This document shows, in pieces, positions 16,271-23,843 of a stretch of DNA of 64,000 nt. A program made the position numbers and the translations under genes. The notes below the pieces were generated by a model, which did no database searches, was not told the DNA's origin, and saw nothing but the letters and a program-made list of their open reading frames with translations. The stretch comes from Duganella sacchari. Its GTDB lineage: Bacteria > Pseudomonadota > Gammaproteobacteria > Burkholderiales > Burkholderiaceae_D. The stretch covers positions 1 to 64,000 of the forward strand of contig NZ_FRCX01000019.1 in assembly GCF_900143065.1 (NCBI RefSeq), given 5' to 3'. Positions within the stretch are counted from its first letter, which is position 1. Every line of letters begins with the position of its first letter.

Positions 16271-16903
16271 TCAGCTGCCAGCAAGCTTCCACTGCACCTT
16301 CCATTTTTTCATCTGCGTGATTTCATCCAGCTGGGCCGAAACCATTTTTTTGGATAAGTCCTTTATTTCTGGGTGCTGTGCTTTAGCTTCCGCTGATTTC
16401 GCCATTTTGACCGCGCCGGCATGGTGCTTAATCATCATATCTAAGAACATCGAGTCAAATTCTTTGCCCTTGCTGGCGGCTAGCTTGGGCATCGACATTC
16501 CCTTCATGGAATCCATCATGCCGGGCATTTCCATGTTCATTGCCTGGCTCTTACCCGGGTACCACTGTTCCCGCCACGACTTCATTTGCGATATCTCACC
16601 CTGCTGGTCAGAAATCATCTTCTTCGCCATGGCCTTCAGTTCAGCGTGTTCAGAACGGTCTTCGGCTAGCTTAGCCATCTCCACCGCACTCTGGTGATGC
16701 ATCCCCATGGTGTCCAAAAACTGCAGGTCGTACGGTGCCTTTGATGCGTCTTTTGAACTCATCATACTCGAGTCGTCCATGTGCGTAGTGGCCGAACTCA
16801 TAGCCATAGGCGCGTTGGGCTTCATCTCCGCTTTGTCCTGCGCCAAAACGGCTGTCGAACAAACTAAACATCCCAATGAGATTGCCAGTATGTGATTTTT
16901 CAC
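16271..16903 (-). CDS. DUF305 periplasmic metal-associated protein
   Basis: A protein of 210 aa starting at GTG 16,903, with a perfect AAGGAG 5 bp upstream. A signal peptide ends VLAQDK; a Met-rich stretch follows. The two halves of the DUF305 domain are an obvious internal duplication: FLDTMGMHHQSAVEMAKLAE and FLDMMIKHHAGAVKMAKSAE, each followed by H-x-E and K-x-W. Paired HH motifs are the likely metal site. DUF305 proteins are common in copper and silver clusters. It lies upstream of copRS on the same strand (134-bp gap) with its own promoter region. Confidence 0.88.
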   Translation of the reverse strand: MKNHILAISLGCLVCSTAVLAQDKAEMKPNAPMAMSSATTHMDDSSMMSSKDASKAPYDLQFLDTMGMHHQSAVEMAKLAEDRSEHAELKAMAKKMISDQQGEISQMKSWREQWYPGKSQAMNMEMPGMMDSMKGMSMPKLAASKGKEFDSMFLDMMIKHHAGAVKMAKSAEAKAQHPEIKDLSKKMVSAQLDEITQMKKWKVQWKLAGS

Positions 16904-17191
16904 GATATCTCCTTTTTTTTTCGCATGCGATGCAACGAAATGGTTGCTGACGTAAGTTACCCTAACGCTCATATTTGTGGCGCGCATTGCGTTTTGGTGT
17001 AACACCTGAGTATTTTTGCCGAGACAGTCAGCACCCCGTCCACCTGATCCTCTAGCTGGTCTGCGAGGCTCGGCACGCATGGACCGAGATGTGGGAAATA
17101 AACGACAGTTAGTGCATTTCAACCGCTTTCTCAGACTGCCATTCCCGCTTGCGGGCCCTATTCGCCGGATTGCTCATGCTAGACTTGGTCC
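16904..17191. promoter_or_regulatory. Divergent promoter region between DUF305 and Cys-rich genes
   Basis: A 288-bp non-coding gap between divergent genes. It contains the dyad GCAAC-N6-GTTGC at 16,932-16,947 (cf. 11,643-11,657). No terminator or RNA gene seen. Confidence 0.35.
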
Positions 17192-17596
17192 ATGGTTCGA
17201 TTACTAAAGCTACTGTTGCTGTATCTGATGATCGCCGCCTTGCCTGTGCAAGCGATGGCGTCCGTCGTGCAACAGACATGTCCACCCAGCCATGCGCGAC
17301 AGGCTGCAGGGGAAACGCGCCATGGCAAGTCATCTCAGCACCGCGCGAAGGTGCGCGTGGCGAAGAAGCATGCCGGCATCGGCAATGCCGTGGCGGTCGA
17401 AAAGGCTGCGCAGCACGGGGACTCTGCTTGCGGCACCTGCGTGGACTGCTGCCTCGGTGGTGCCATCGTACCGCCGGTTCTTGTGTCGCGCACTCCGCAC
17501 GATCGCACTGAAGTTCACCTGTCCTCGAATCTCTCCCTTGTCTCTGGTTTCATACCGGACGGCATAGAACGCCCCCCTCGCAATATCGTCGGTTAA
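17192..17596 (+). CDS. Small secreted Cys/His-rich protein upstream of TonB receptor
   Basis: A protein of 134 aa: hydrophobic signal (LLLLYLMIAALPVQAMAS), a basic His-containing middle, a cysteine cluster CGTCVDCCLGGAIVPP, and C-terminus IERPPR. It shares this layout with the first protein of the cop operon (11,143-11,523), so the two are probable paralogues. It lies 129 bp before the TonB receptor gene, an arrangement seen for DUF2946-like proteins next to copper or iron receptors (tentative). Likely periplasmic; function unknown. Confidence 0.7.
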   Translation: MVRLLKLLLLYLMIAALPVQAMASVVQQTCPPSHARQAAGETRHGKSSQHRAKVRVAKKHAGIGNAVAVEKAAQHGDSACGTCVDCCLGGAIVPPVLVSRTPHDRTEVHLSSNLSLVSGFIPDGIERPPRNIVG

Positions 17597-17725
17597 GTCC
17601 GCACGTCCGTCAGCGCAGCGCCAAGTTGTTGGCGACGCTGTCGTGCCTGCGACGTCCGCTTCACATTGGTCCACCAATTTGAGCGGCGTATTTCGCTACG
17701 GTCCCAGCACCTGAAAGGATTTCCG

Positions 17726-20452
17726 ATGTATTTGAAACGCAAGCCTATGGCACTGGCAATCAGTGCTATTTTGTCCGCCACCACCAGCCTGCATGCCTTG
17801 GCGCAGAATGTTGACGGTACCCCTGCCAACCCGGATAGCAAGGAGACGACCACCGTGGTCGTGACCGGTAGCCACATCAGCACCAACCGGTCAATGATGA
17901 CCGGTATCGGTGCGGTCACAGTGATTGATAAGGACGCAATCGAGCGCTCCGGCGCCACCTCAGTGGAGACACTGTTGCAGCGCATGTCGTCGTCGGCCGG
18001 CTTCGCCGGCAACCAGACCAATGCCTATTGGGCCGAGAACGGTTATGGTACGACGCAAGTGAACCTGCGGGGGCTTGGAGCGAACCGTACTCTTGTGCTG
18101 ATCAATGGCCGTCGCGTCGTCAGCGGCGGCACGGGCGCAAACAGCTCTGTGGACCTGAACATGATCCCGGTCGCCATGATCCAGCGCATGGAAGTGCTCA
18201 AGGACGGCGCGTCGGCCATCTACGGCGCCGACGCCGTGGCTGGTGTCGTCAACCTGATTACACGCAAGGACTTCAACGGGCTCGAATTGCAGACACGTTA
18301 TGGCCAAACCAGCCGGAGCGACAGCCGCGAGAAGGCGGCCAATGTCGCCTGGGGCATCAGCGGCGAGCGCGGCTATTTGATGACGGCGCTGGACTACTCG
18401 CAAAGCGGTACCGTCAACATGGCCAGCCGCGCCCCGTGCGGGTTGGGCGAAGCCAACGGCAAGCTCGAATGCGTCGGGAGCTCCTCGACCATCGGCGGCC
18501 GTGCTGTACTGGCCGACGGGACCCGCGTGAACTTCAATCAGACACCCGGCGGCAATGGCAATTTCTACGAACGCTACAACGGCGCCAAACACAACTTCAA
18601 CAGCAACCCTTACCTGAACGCGGTCAACCCGATCAAGCGCATCAGCTTCAGCAATTTCGGCAATCTGGCGATCAATGACGAATTGCGTTTGTTCACCGAA
18701 GTCCTGTACACCAACCGCCAGTCGGAGCAGTTGGCCACGCCCGGCGCGCTGGGTGTGTACCGTCCAATAAACATTGCGGCGAACCATCCCACCAACCCGA
18801 CCGGACAAAGCCTGCTGCTGCAGCGCCGCCGGTTGCTGGAGGCTGGACCGCGCATTTTCAGCCAAGAAGTCAACACGGCACGCCTGGTACTCGGGTTGGA
18901 GGGGCGCCTGGGCGAACATTGGGACTGGAATGCCGCCGTTAACTATGGCCGCAATACAGGCGTGGGGGCGACCTCCAACGTCGCCAACCTAGACCGTGTC
19001 GACCAGACCCTGAACACCTCCGTTTGCAGCAAGGCGGCCGGTGCCGCCATTCCCTGCGGTGACTACCTCGGCTACGGCGATCTCACGCCGCAGGTGCTGA
19101 GCTATATCATGGGGCCGATCCGCGACCATGGCGGCAACGAACAAAAGAGCGCGAGTGCCAACCTGCACGGCAAGCTGTGGCAAATGCCGGCCGGAACGGT
19201 CGGCTTCGCCACCGGCGTCGAGATCCGCAAGGACAAGGGCTGGCTGGACCCCGACCAGTTGACCGTGCTGGGCATCAGCAACACCAACCAGCAAACGCCG
19301 ATTGCCGGCGAGTACGACGCCAAGGAAGTTTTCGCGGAGGCGGGCATTCCCCTGCTGGCAAACCACTGGCTGGCACAGTCACTGGACTTCAACACGGCGG
19401 TGCGCTACTCCAAGTACCAAATGTTCGGTTCGAACACCAGCTACAAAGTCGGTCTGGACTGGCAGGTAGCGCCCTCGTTCAAGCTGCGCACCAACTACTC
19501 CACGGCGTTCCGCATTCCGAACATCCCGGAACTGTATGGCGGCAACGCTGAGGGCAACTTGACCACGACAGATCCTTGCAGCGGCTGGAGCGCCTTGCCC
19601 GCGTCGTCGGTACTGAGCCAGAACTGCCGTGCCGCTGGCGTGCCGGCCGGCTACACTCAGCTGGGCAACACCATCCTGACCACCACCGGCGGCAACAGCC
19701 GCTTGCAGCCCGAGAAAGCGAAAACGCTCACGGCGGGGGTGGTCTGGACGCCGCAGTTTGCGCGCGACCTGGTGCTCACGCTGGACTACTTCCGCTACCG
19801 CATCGAGAACTCCATCTCCACGGTGGATGGTTCGACCAAACTGCGCGCCTGCTACGAGTCCGTTGGCCTTAGCCACCCGTTTTGCAGCAGTGCCCATCAA
19901 ACCCGAAATCGGCAGACCGGCGAGGTAGACTTCCTGTCGGCACAGCCTTCCAACGCAGCCAATGAAAGCATGTCGGGCATTGATCTGGGAGCGCTATACA
20001 CGATGCGGGTGGGCTCCACGCGCGTCACGTTCAATGGCGAAGCAACATACTTGCGCAACTTCGACGTCACGCCATTCCCCGGCGGTGAAGTGCTCTCGTA
20101 CGCTGGCAAAATCACTGGCGGGCGCGGCAGCTTTACGAAGTGGCGCTCGTTCGACACGCTGACAGTCGTCAATGGAGTCTGGTCGGGTTCGTACAGCTTG
20201 CAGTACACCGGCAAGGCGCGTGACATCAACGCTTCGCCAGGCGACATCGGAGACCACGCACCTGCGGTCACGTATCACAACGCGCAGCTTAAATACGCGC
20301 TGAACAAGAACACCAGCGTGTCCTTCGGCATCGACAATCTGTGGGACAAGAAGCCGCCGTTTATCCAGAGCTGGACAGACGCGAACACCGATACGATGAC
20401 TTACGACCTGCTGGGCAGACGCTGGTACGCCAAGCTGATATATCGCATGTAA
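17726..20452 (+). CDS. TonB-dependent outer membrane receptor
   Basis: A protein of 908 aa: signal peptide ending LHALAQ, a TonB box-like ETTTVVVTGS, a plug domain (VNLRGLGANRTLVLINGRR and EVLKDGASAIYGADAVAGV), and a 22-strand barrel ending in an aromatic-rich C-terminus (WYAKLIYRM). It would import a metal chelate or other substrate using TonB energy. The substrate is unknown; the downstream PepSY/reductase genes favour a ferric or cupric complex. AAAGGA precedes the ATG 17,726; the frame could be extended 20 codons without support. Confidence 0.9.
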   Translation: MYLKRKPMALAISAILSATTSLHALAQNVDGTPANPDSKETTTVVVTGSHISTNRSMMTGIGAVTVIDKDAIERSGATSVETLLQRMSSSAGFAGNQTNAYWAENGYGTTQVNLRGLGANRTLVLINGRRVVSGGTGANSSVDLNMIPVAMIQRMEVLKDGASAIYGADAVAGVVNLITRKDFNGLELQTRYGQTSRSDSREKAANVAWGISGERGYLMTALDYSQSGTVNMASRAPCGLGEANGKLECVGSSSTIGGRAVLADGTRVNFNQTPGGNGNFYERYNGAKHNFNSNPYLNAVNPIKRISFSNFGNLAINDELRLFTEVLYTNRQSEQLATPGALGVYRPINIAANHPTNPTGQSLLLQRRRLLEAGPRIFSQEVNTARLVLGLEGRLGEHWDWNAAVNYGRNTGVGATSNVANLDRVDQTLNTSVCSKAAGAAIPCGDYLGYGDLTPQVLSYIMGPIRDHGGNEQKSASANLHGKLWQMPAGTVGFATGVEIRKDKGWLDPDQLTVLGISNTNQQTPIAGEYDAKEVFAEAGIPLLANHWLAQSLDFNTAVRYSKYQMFGSNTSYKVGLDWQVAPSFKLRTNYSTAFRIPNIPELYGGNAEGNLTTTDPCSGWSALPASSVLSQNCRAAGVPAGYTQLGNTILTTTGGNSRLQPEKAKTLTAGVVWTPQFARDLVLTLDYFRYRIENSISTVDGSTKLRACYESVGLSHPFCSSAHQTRNRQTGEVDFLSAQPSNAANESMSGIDLGALYTMRVGSTRVTFNGEATYLRNFDVTPFPGGEVLSYAGKITGGRGSFTKWRSFDTLTVVNGVWSGSYSLQYTGKARDINASPGDIGDHAPAVTYHNAQLKYALNKNTSVSFGIDNLWDKKPPFIQSWTDANTDTMTYDLLGRRWYAKLIYRM

Positions 20453-20456
20453 GCCA

Positions 20457-20488
20457 ATGCGGGCCGCACGCAGCAGTGCGGTCCGCAT
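20457..20488. terminator. Strong hairpin after the TonB receptor gene
   Basis: ATGCGGGCCGCAC and GTGCGGTCCGCAT form a 13-bp stem (one G:T pair) with a 6-nt loop, 4 bp after the receptor stop. There is no T run, so it may stabilise or partly terminate the message ahead of the reductase genes rather than be a classical terminator. Confidence 0.5.
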
Positions 20489-20511
20489 ATTAACGCAACA
20501 AGAGGATAACT

Positions 20512-21204
20512 ATGAAACCTGCAATTTGGTCGCGCCGCCTGCACAAGTGGCTTGGCTTGCTGGTTGGGATACAGGCGCTGTTTTGGATGGCGAGCGGTCT
20601 GTATATGACAGCCATCTCGATTGAGATCATCCATGGCGACCATTTGGCGCATCTGGAAGAGGGCGAGCTGCGCCCTGCCAAGTTGGTCGCTCCGCCGGCC
20701 CAAGTCACAAGCCAGTATGCCGGGGTAACCGGCTTTCGTCTAAAGCAGTCGCAAGGCAGCGAGCTTTACCAAGTTCGCCATGCGGACGGCGTGGCACTGG
20801 TGAACGCCAGGACCGGCCAGCGTTTGGCGCCTTTGGACGAGAAAGCTGTACGCGCGCTCGCCTTGTCGTATTACCAGGGGGAAGGTGAGCTGGAGCGGCT
20901 CCAGTTGCTGACCGAACTACCGGGGGAGGTCGCCAAGCGCAAAGGGCCGCTGTGGCGCGCGGAGTTCAGCGATGGCAACGGAACCACGCTGTATATCTCC
21001 CCCTCGACCGGAGAACTGGTCGCCAAGCGGCACACGCTGTGGCGCATTTTTGATTTTCTGTGGATGCTGCATATCATGGATTACGACACCCGAGACAATA
21101 TCAACAACAACTTGCTGCGGGTAGCCGCCACTGCAGGCACGCTGTTCGCCTTCAGCGGCATCTGGCTTTTGTGGTTCAGCTTCCGCCGGAGGGCCACCGC
21201 ATGA
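20512..21204 (+). CDS. PepSY-TM domain membrane protein
   Basis: A protein of 230 aa: an N-terminal membrane helix with RRLHKWLGLLVGIQALFWMASGL, a periplasmic PepSY-like region, and a C-terminal helix preceded by WMLHIMDYDTRDN. His residues in the helices (LHKW, LHIMD) are candidate haem ligands as in PepSY-TM ferric reductases. It overlaps the next gene by 4 bp (ATGA) and is homologous to that protein's N-terminal part, so the pair may form a two-subunit transmembrane reductase. Confidence 0.85.
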   Translation: MKPAIWSRRLHKWLGLLVGIQALFWMASGLYMTAISIEIIHGDHLAHLEEGELRPAKLVAPPAQVTSQYAGVTGFRLKQSQGSELYQVRHADGVALVNARTGQRLAPLDEKAVRALALSYYQGEGELERLQLLTELPGEVAKRKGPLWRAEFSDGNGTTLYISPSTGELVAKRHTLWRIFDFLWMLHIMDYDTRDNINNNLLRVAATAGTLFAFSGIWLLWFSFRRRATA

Positions 21205-23015
21205 CGCCGATGCTTCGCAAGTTACACAAATGGGTAGGCTTGGTGGTCGGAGTCCAGTTTCTGCTGTGGCTGGCCAGCGGCCTTGTGATGAGCCTGTTTG
21301 ACCATCACGCCGTGACGGGCGCGGCGCGGCGAGCACCGGTGCCTACGGAACGCCTTTGGCCGTTAAATGGCCTGCAGGCACCTTCTGACGTGCTCGCCGC
21401 TGCGGGCCGTCCTGCTGACTTGCTTGAAACCGGCTGGCTGGGTGTGCGGCCGGTTTACAAGTTAAGCCATGAAGGCAATGGTTGGCTGGTGGACGCGGCG
21501 ACCGGTAAGCCAGTGCAAGTAGCCGTCGGCGACGTGCTTGCCGCCGCCAAGGCAGACTACCGAGGAACAGCCCCTCCAGGCACTCCAAAATTGCTCGACT
21601 CACCCGGCCTGGAAGCTCGTCGGCATGCAGGCCCAGTCTGGCGCGTTGATTTCGCCGATGCCGAAGGCACCACCTTGTATCTGTCCAGCGTGGACGCCAA
21701 AGTGCTTGAACGGCGCAACAATCTGTGGCGTTGGTTCGACCTGGCGTGGATGCTGCATATCATGGATTACAGCGGGCGCGAGGACTTCAACAATTCGCTG
21801 GTGGTAATGGCCGCAGTTGGAGGTGTCTGGATGGCACTGTCCGGCATCTGGCTGCTTGCAACGAGTTTCCGCCTGCGCGAATTCATTCCGCGCCGATGGC
21901 TGCCGGTGCGGGAGGTGGAAGTCGTCGACGGCGCGGGCAGAGCCCTGGCCACCGCGCCTTCTTTCGAAGGTGACACGGTCTACCTCGCCCTGGCTCGCGC
22001 CGGGATGAATTTGCCATCGAACTGCGGTGGTGGTCAGAGCTGTGGGCTGTGCGAGGTAAGGGTCGGCCGCAATTCGCCAGCACCGACCAGCGCAGATCGC
22101 GAGCACATTGCTCCGGCGCGCTTACGAGATGGCTACCGCCTTGCCTGCAGCCTCGAAGTTAACGGCAATCTACGGGTGGCGGTTGCTAATGGTGCGGCGA
22201 TTGTCGGGGCTTCCAGCGCCACGGTGGAGAGCGTGACCGCTGTGACGCCGTATCTGCGCGAAATCGTCCTTGTGCCTGAGTCTAGGGCAGGCGCAGAGTT
22301 CCGGCCAGGATCGTACATCCAGCTGCGCATTCCGCGCTATAAGCTTGCGCGCGAGCACTTGCACCTTCCAGAGCATCACCGCGCTGAATGGCATGGCCTG
22401 CGCCTGCCTTCCGTTTTGCGTTCCTCGCAGCCGGTTCGCCGTTCTTATTCGCTATCAATGCCTGTGGTACGCGCAGATGGGAGACTTCATTTGTTGGTAC
22501 GCTTTTCACCAGGTAGCACAGATGCCGGCCATGCGCCCGGGCGAGGCTCTTCGTACATCTACTCGCTGAAGTCCGGCGACACCGTTTCGTTCAATGGCCC
22601 GTTCGGCGAGTTTGCTCTGCGCCCCGGCAAGACCGAAAAAATCTTTATCGGTGGAGGGGCAGGCATGGCGCCGCTGCGTGCCATGATCCTTTCCTTGCTT
22701 GATGGCGCGGCATCGGAGACGATTCATTTCTGGTATGGGGCTCGTAGCGGCCGTGACGTTCCTTATGAAGAGGAGATGCGGACGCTGGCGGCGCAATACT
22801 CGAATTTCGATTGGCGTGTGGTGCTGTCAGAAAGCGGCGAAGCGGGACACGGCATGGTGCATGAGGTGGTGCAGCGCGAGCTGCTTGCAAAGCATCCGCA
22901 TCTGCGGGATTGCGACTTTTACGTCTGCGGGCCGCCGCAGATGCTTGCCGCCACACGCAAAATGTTGGCAGACTTCGGCGTGCGCAAGGTCGCGTTTGAC
23001 GATTTCAAGATTTAA
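21201..23015 (+). CDS. PepSY-TM / [2Fe-2S] ferredoxin / FAD-NAD(P)H reductase fusion
   Basis: A protein of 604 aa with three parts: a PepSY-TM unit like the preceding protein (about 1-230; RKLHKWVGLVVGVQFLLWLASG, WMLHIMDYSGRED); a [2Fe-2S] ferredoxin domain (CGGGQSCGLCEV ... LACS, about 270-330); and an NqrF/ferredoxin-reductase domain with FAD motif RRSYSLS, NAD motif GGGAGMAPLRAM and FYVCGPPQML. It would pass electrons from NAD(P)H across the inner membrane, for example to reduce Fe(III) or Cu(II) delivered by the TonB receptor. The start at 21,201 overlaps the upstream stop; a longer upstream frame only shadows that gene. Confidence 0.9.
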   Translation: MTPMLRKLHKWVGLVVGVQFLLWLASGLVMSLFDHHAVTGAARRAPVPTERLWPLNGLQAPSDVLAAAGRPADLLETGWLGVRPVYKLSHEGNGWLVDAATGKPVQVAVGDVLAAAKADYRGTAPPGTPKLLDSPGLEARRHAGPVWRVDFADAEGTTLYLSSVDAKVLERRNNLWRWFDLAWMLHIMDYSGREDFNNSLVVMAAVGGVWMALSGIWLLATSFRLREFIPRRWLPVREVEVVDGAGRALATAPSFEGDTVYLALARAGMNLPSNCGGGQSCGLCEVRVGRNSPAPTSADREHIAPARLRDGYRLACSLEVNGNLRVAVANGAAIVGASSATVESVTAVTPYLREIVLVPESRAGAEFRPGSYIQLRIPRYKLAREHLHLPEHHRAEWHGLRLPSVLRSSQPVRRSYSLSMPVVRADGRLHLLVRFSPGSTDAGHAPGRGSSYIYSLKSGDTVSFNGPFGEFALRPGKTEKIFIGGGAGMAPLRAMILSLLDGAASETIHFWYGARSGRDVPYEEEMRTLAAQYSNFDWRVVLSESGEAGHGMVHEVVQRELLAKHPHLRDCDFYVCGPPQMLAATRKMLADFGVRKVAFDDFKI

Positions 23016-23249
23016 AACCAGCATGAGACCGGCCTACGGGCCGGACGTGTGGTGAACCAGCCAAACCGTATGCCGGACTCTGCTCTGCAGTTTTTTCAAA
23101 AGGCAATACTGCAAGAAACCAAAGGTGTAACGATCTTAGTGATTATTCAGGACTCCAATGTCTAGGCAGTTGGCGCGACGGGCAAGCTTGTCTGGTTCGT
23201 TGCCCCATAGCGTGCCGGGTTTATCACTACGGTGACCAGCATCACTGCA
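23016..23249. other. Non-coding gap after the reductase gene
   Basis: A hairpin CCGGCC-TACG-GGCCGG lies at about 23,034-23,049 without a T run, possibly a weak terminator. The rest shows no coding frame and is probably IS-derived debris continuing into the IS66 remnant. Confidence 0.35.
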
Positions 23250-23331
23250 TCGTTATGCCCGCAGCGCGCTCACCGCCGCGGTCGGCACCGGCAAACAAGT
23301 AGTTGCGACCGCCGATGTCCGTGCGGGACAT
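23250..23331 (-). pseudogene. IS66-family transposase remnant
   Basis: On the minus strand the frame reads MSRTDIGGRNYLFAGADRGG followed by ERAAGI, which matches the conserved C-terminal stretch of IS66 TnpC (GRKNYLFAGSDxGGERAA). The frame is then lost. Only about 27 residues remain, so it is a decayed scar at the left edge of the recombinase module. Confidence 0.6.
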
Positions 23332-23339
23332 GCAATAGG

Positions 23340-23843
23340 CTAGTGCTTCTCTGGAATGCGGGTTATCATCGACGTGCCTAAGAGCCGACATTGTTCTAAG
23401 AGAAGCTGATTCTTTGTTCGAAGATCGTCGGCGTCTCTTTTACACTTCTCCAATTCTGCCAATGAGTCCTGGAGTTCTAGCTCCGTAGCTCGGTGCACGT
23501 CCTGCAAATCGAGAAATTTCTTGCGCCAATCATCGGCACGCTCCTGAAATGCGCGCCGCACTCTGGTCCGCCCAGTGATTTTATTTTCTTTGAGCTGATC
23601 AATCCAGGTCTTCACTTGCCGGCCAAGTGCCTGCTGCTTCGGTGAGAATAGAGTGGTTAAGCTGATCTTTGCGCGTCGAGCCACTTCGTTCATAGAAATT
23701 GCCCCACCATTTTGGGGATATATACTACCGTTTTCCCCCATTTCCTTTTCTATTTCCCTCATCGCCTCACGCACCCTGATTTCTACTTGAGCTGTGCGCG
23801 CCTCTCCACGACGCTTTGCCGCATCTTTTTTTCGGTCGCTCAT
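23340..23843 (-). CDS. TnpC-like small HTH/coiled-coil protein of the recombinase module
   Basis: A protein of 167 aa, highly charged. An HTH-like stretch MNEVARRAKISLTTLF sits at about 51-66; the last 70 residues form a long coiled coil (ATELELQDSLAELEKCKRDA). Size, position as last gene and architecture resemble Tn554 TnpC (DUF6262 type) or the small third component of mobile-trio modules. In Tn554, TnpC affects orientation and efficiency of insertion, so an accessory DNA-binding role is likely. It overlaps the preceding gene by 4 bp. Confidence 0.65.
   Translation of the reverse strand: MSDRKKDAAKRRGEARTAQVEIRVREAMREIEKEMGENGSIYPQNGGAISMNEVARRAKISLTTLFSPKQQALGRQVKTWIDQLKENKITGRTRVRRAFQERADDWRKKFLDLQDVHRATELELQDSLAELEKCKRDADDLRTKNQLLLEQCRLLGTSMITRIPEKH

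Noticed and set aside
23034..23049. CCGGCC-TACG-GGCCGG hairpin as a definite terminator
   Set aside because: No following T run and a short stem; left as a weak possibility only.
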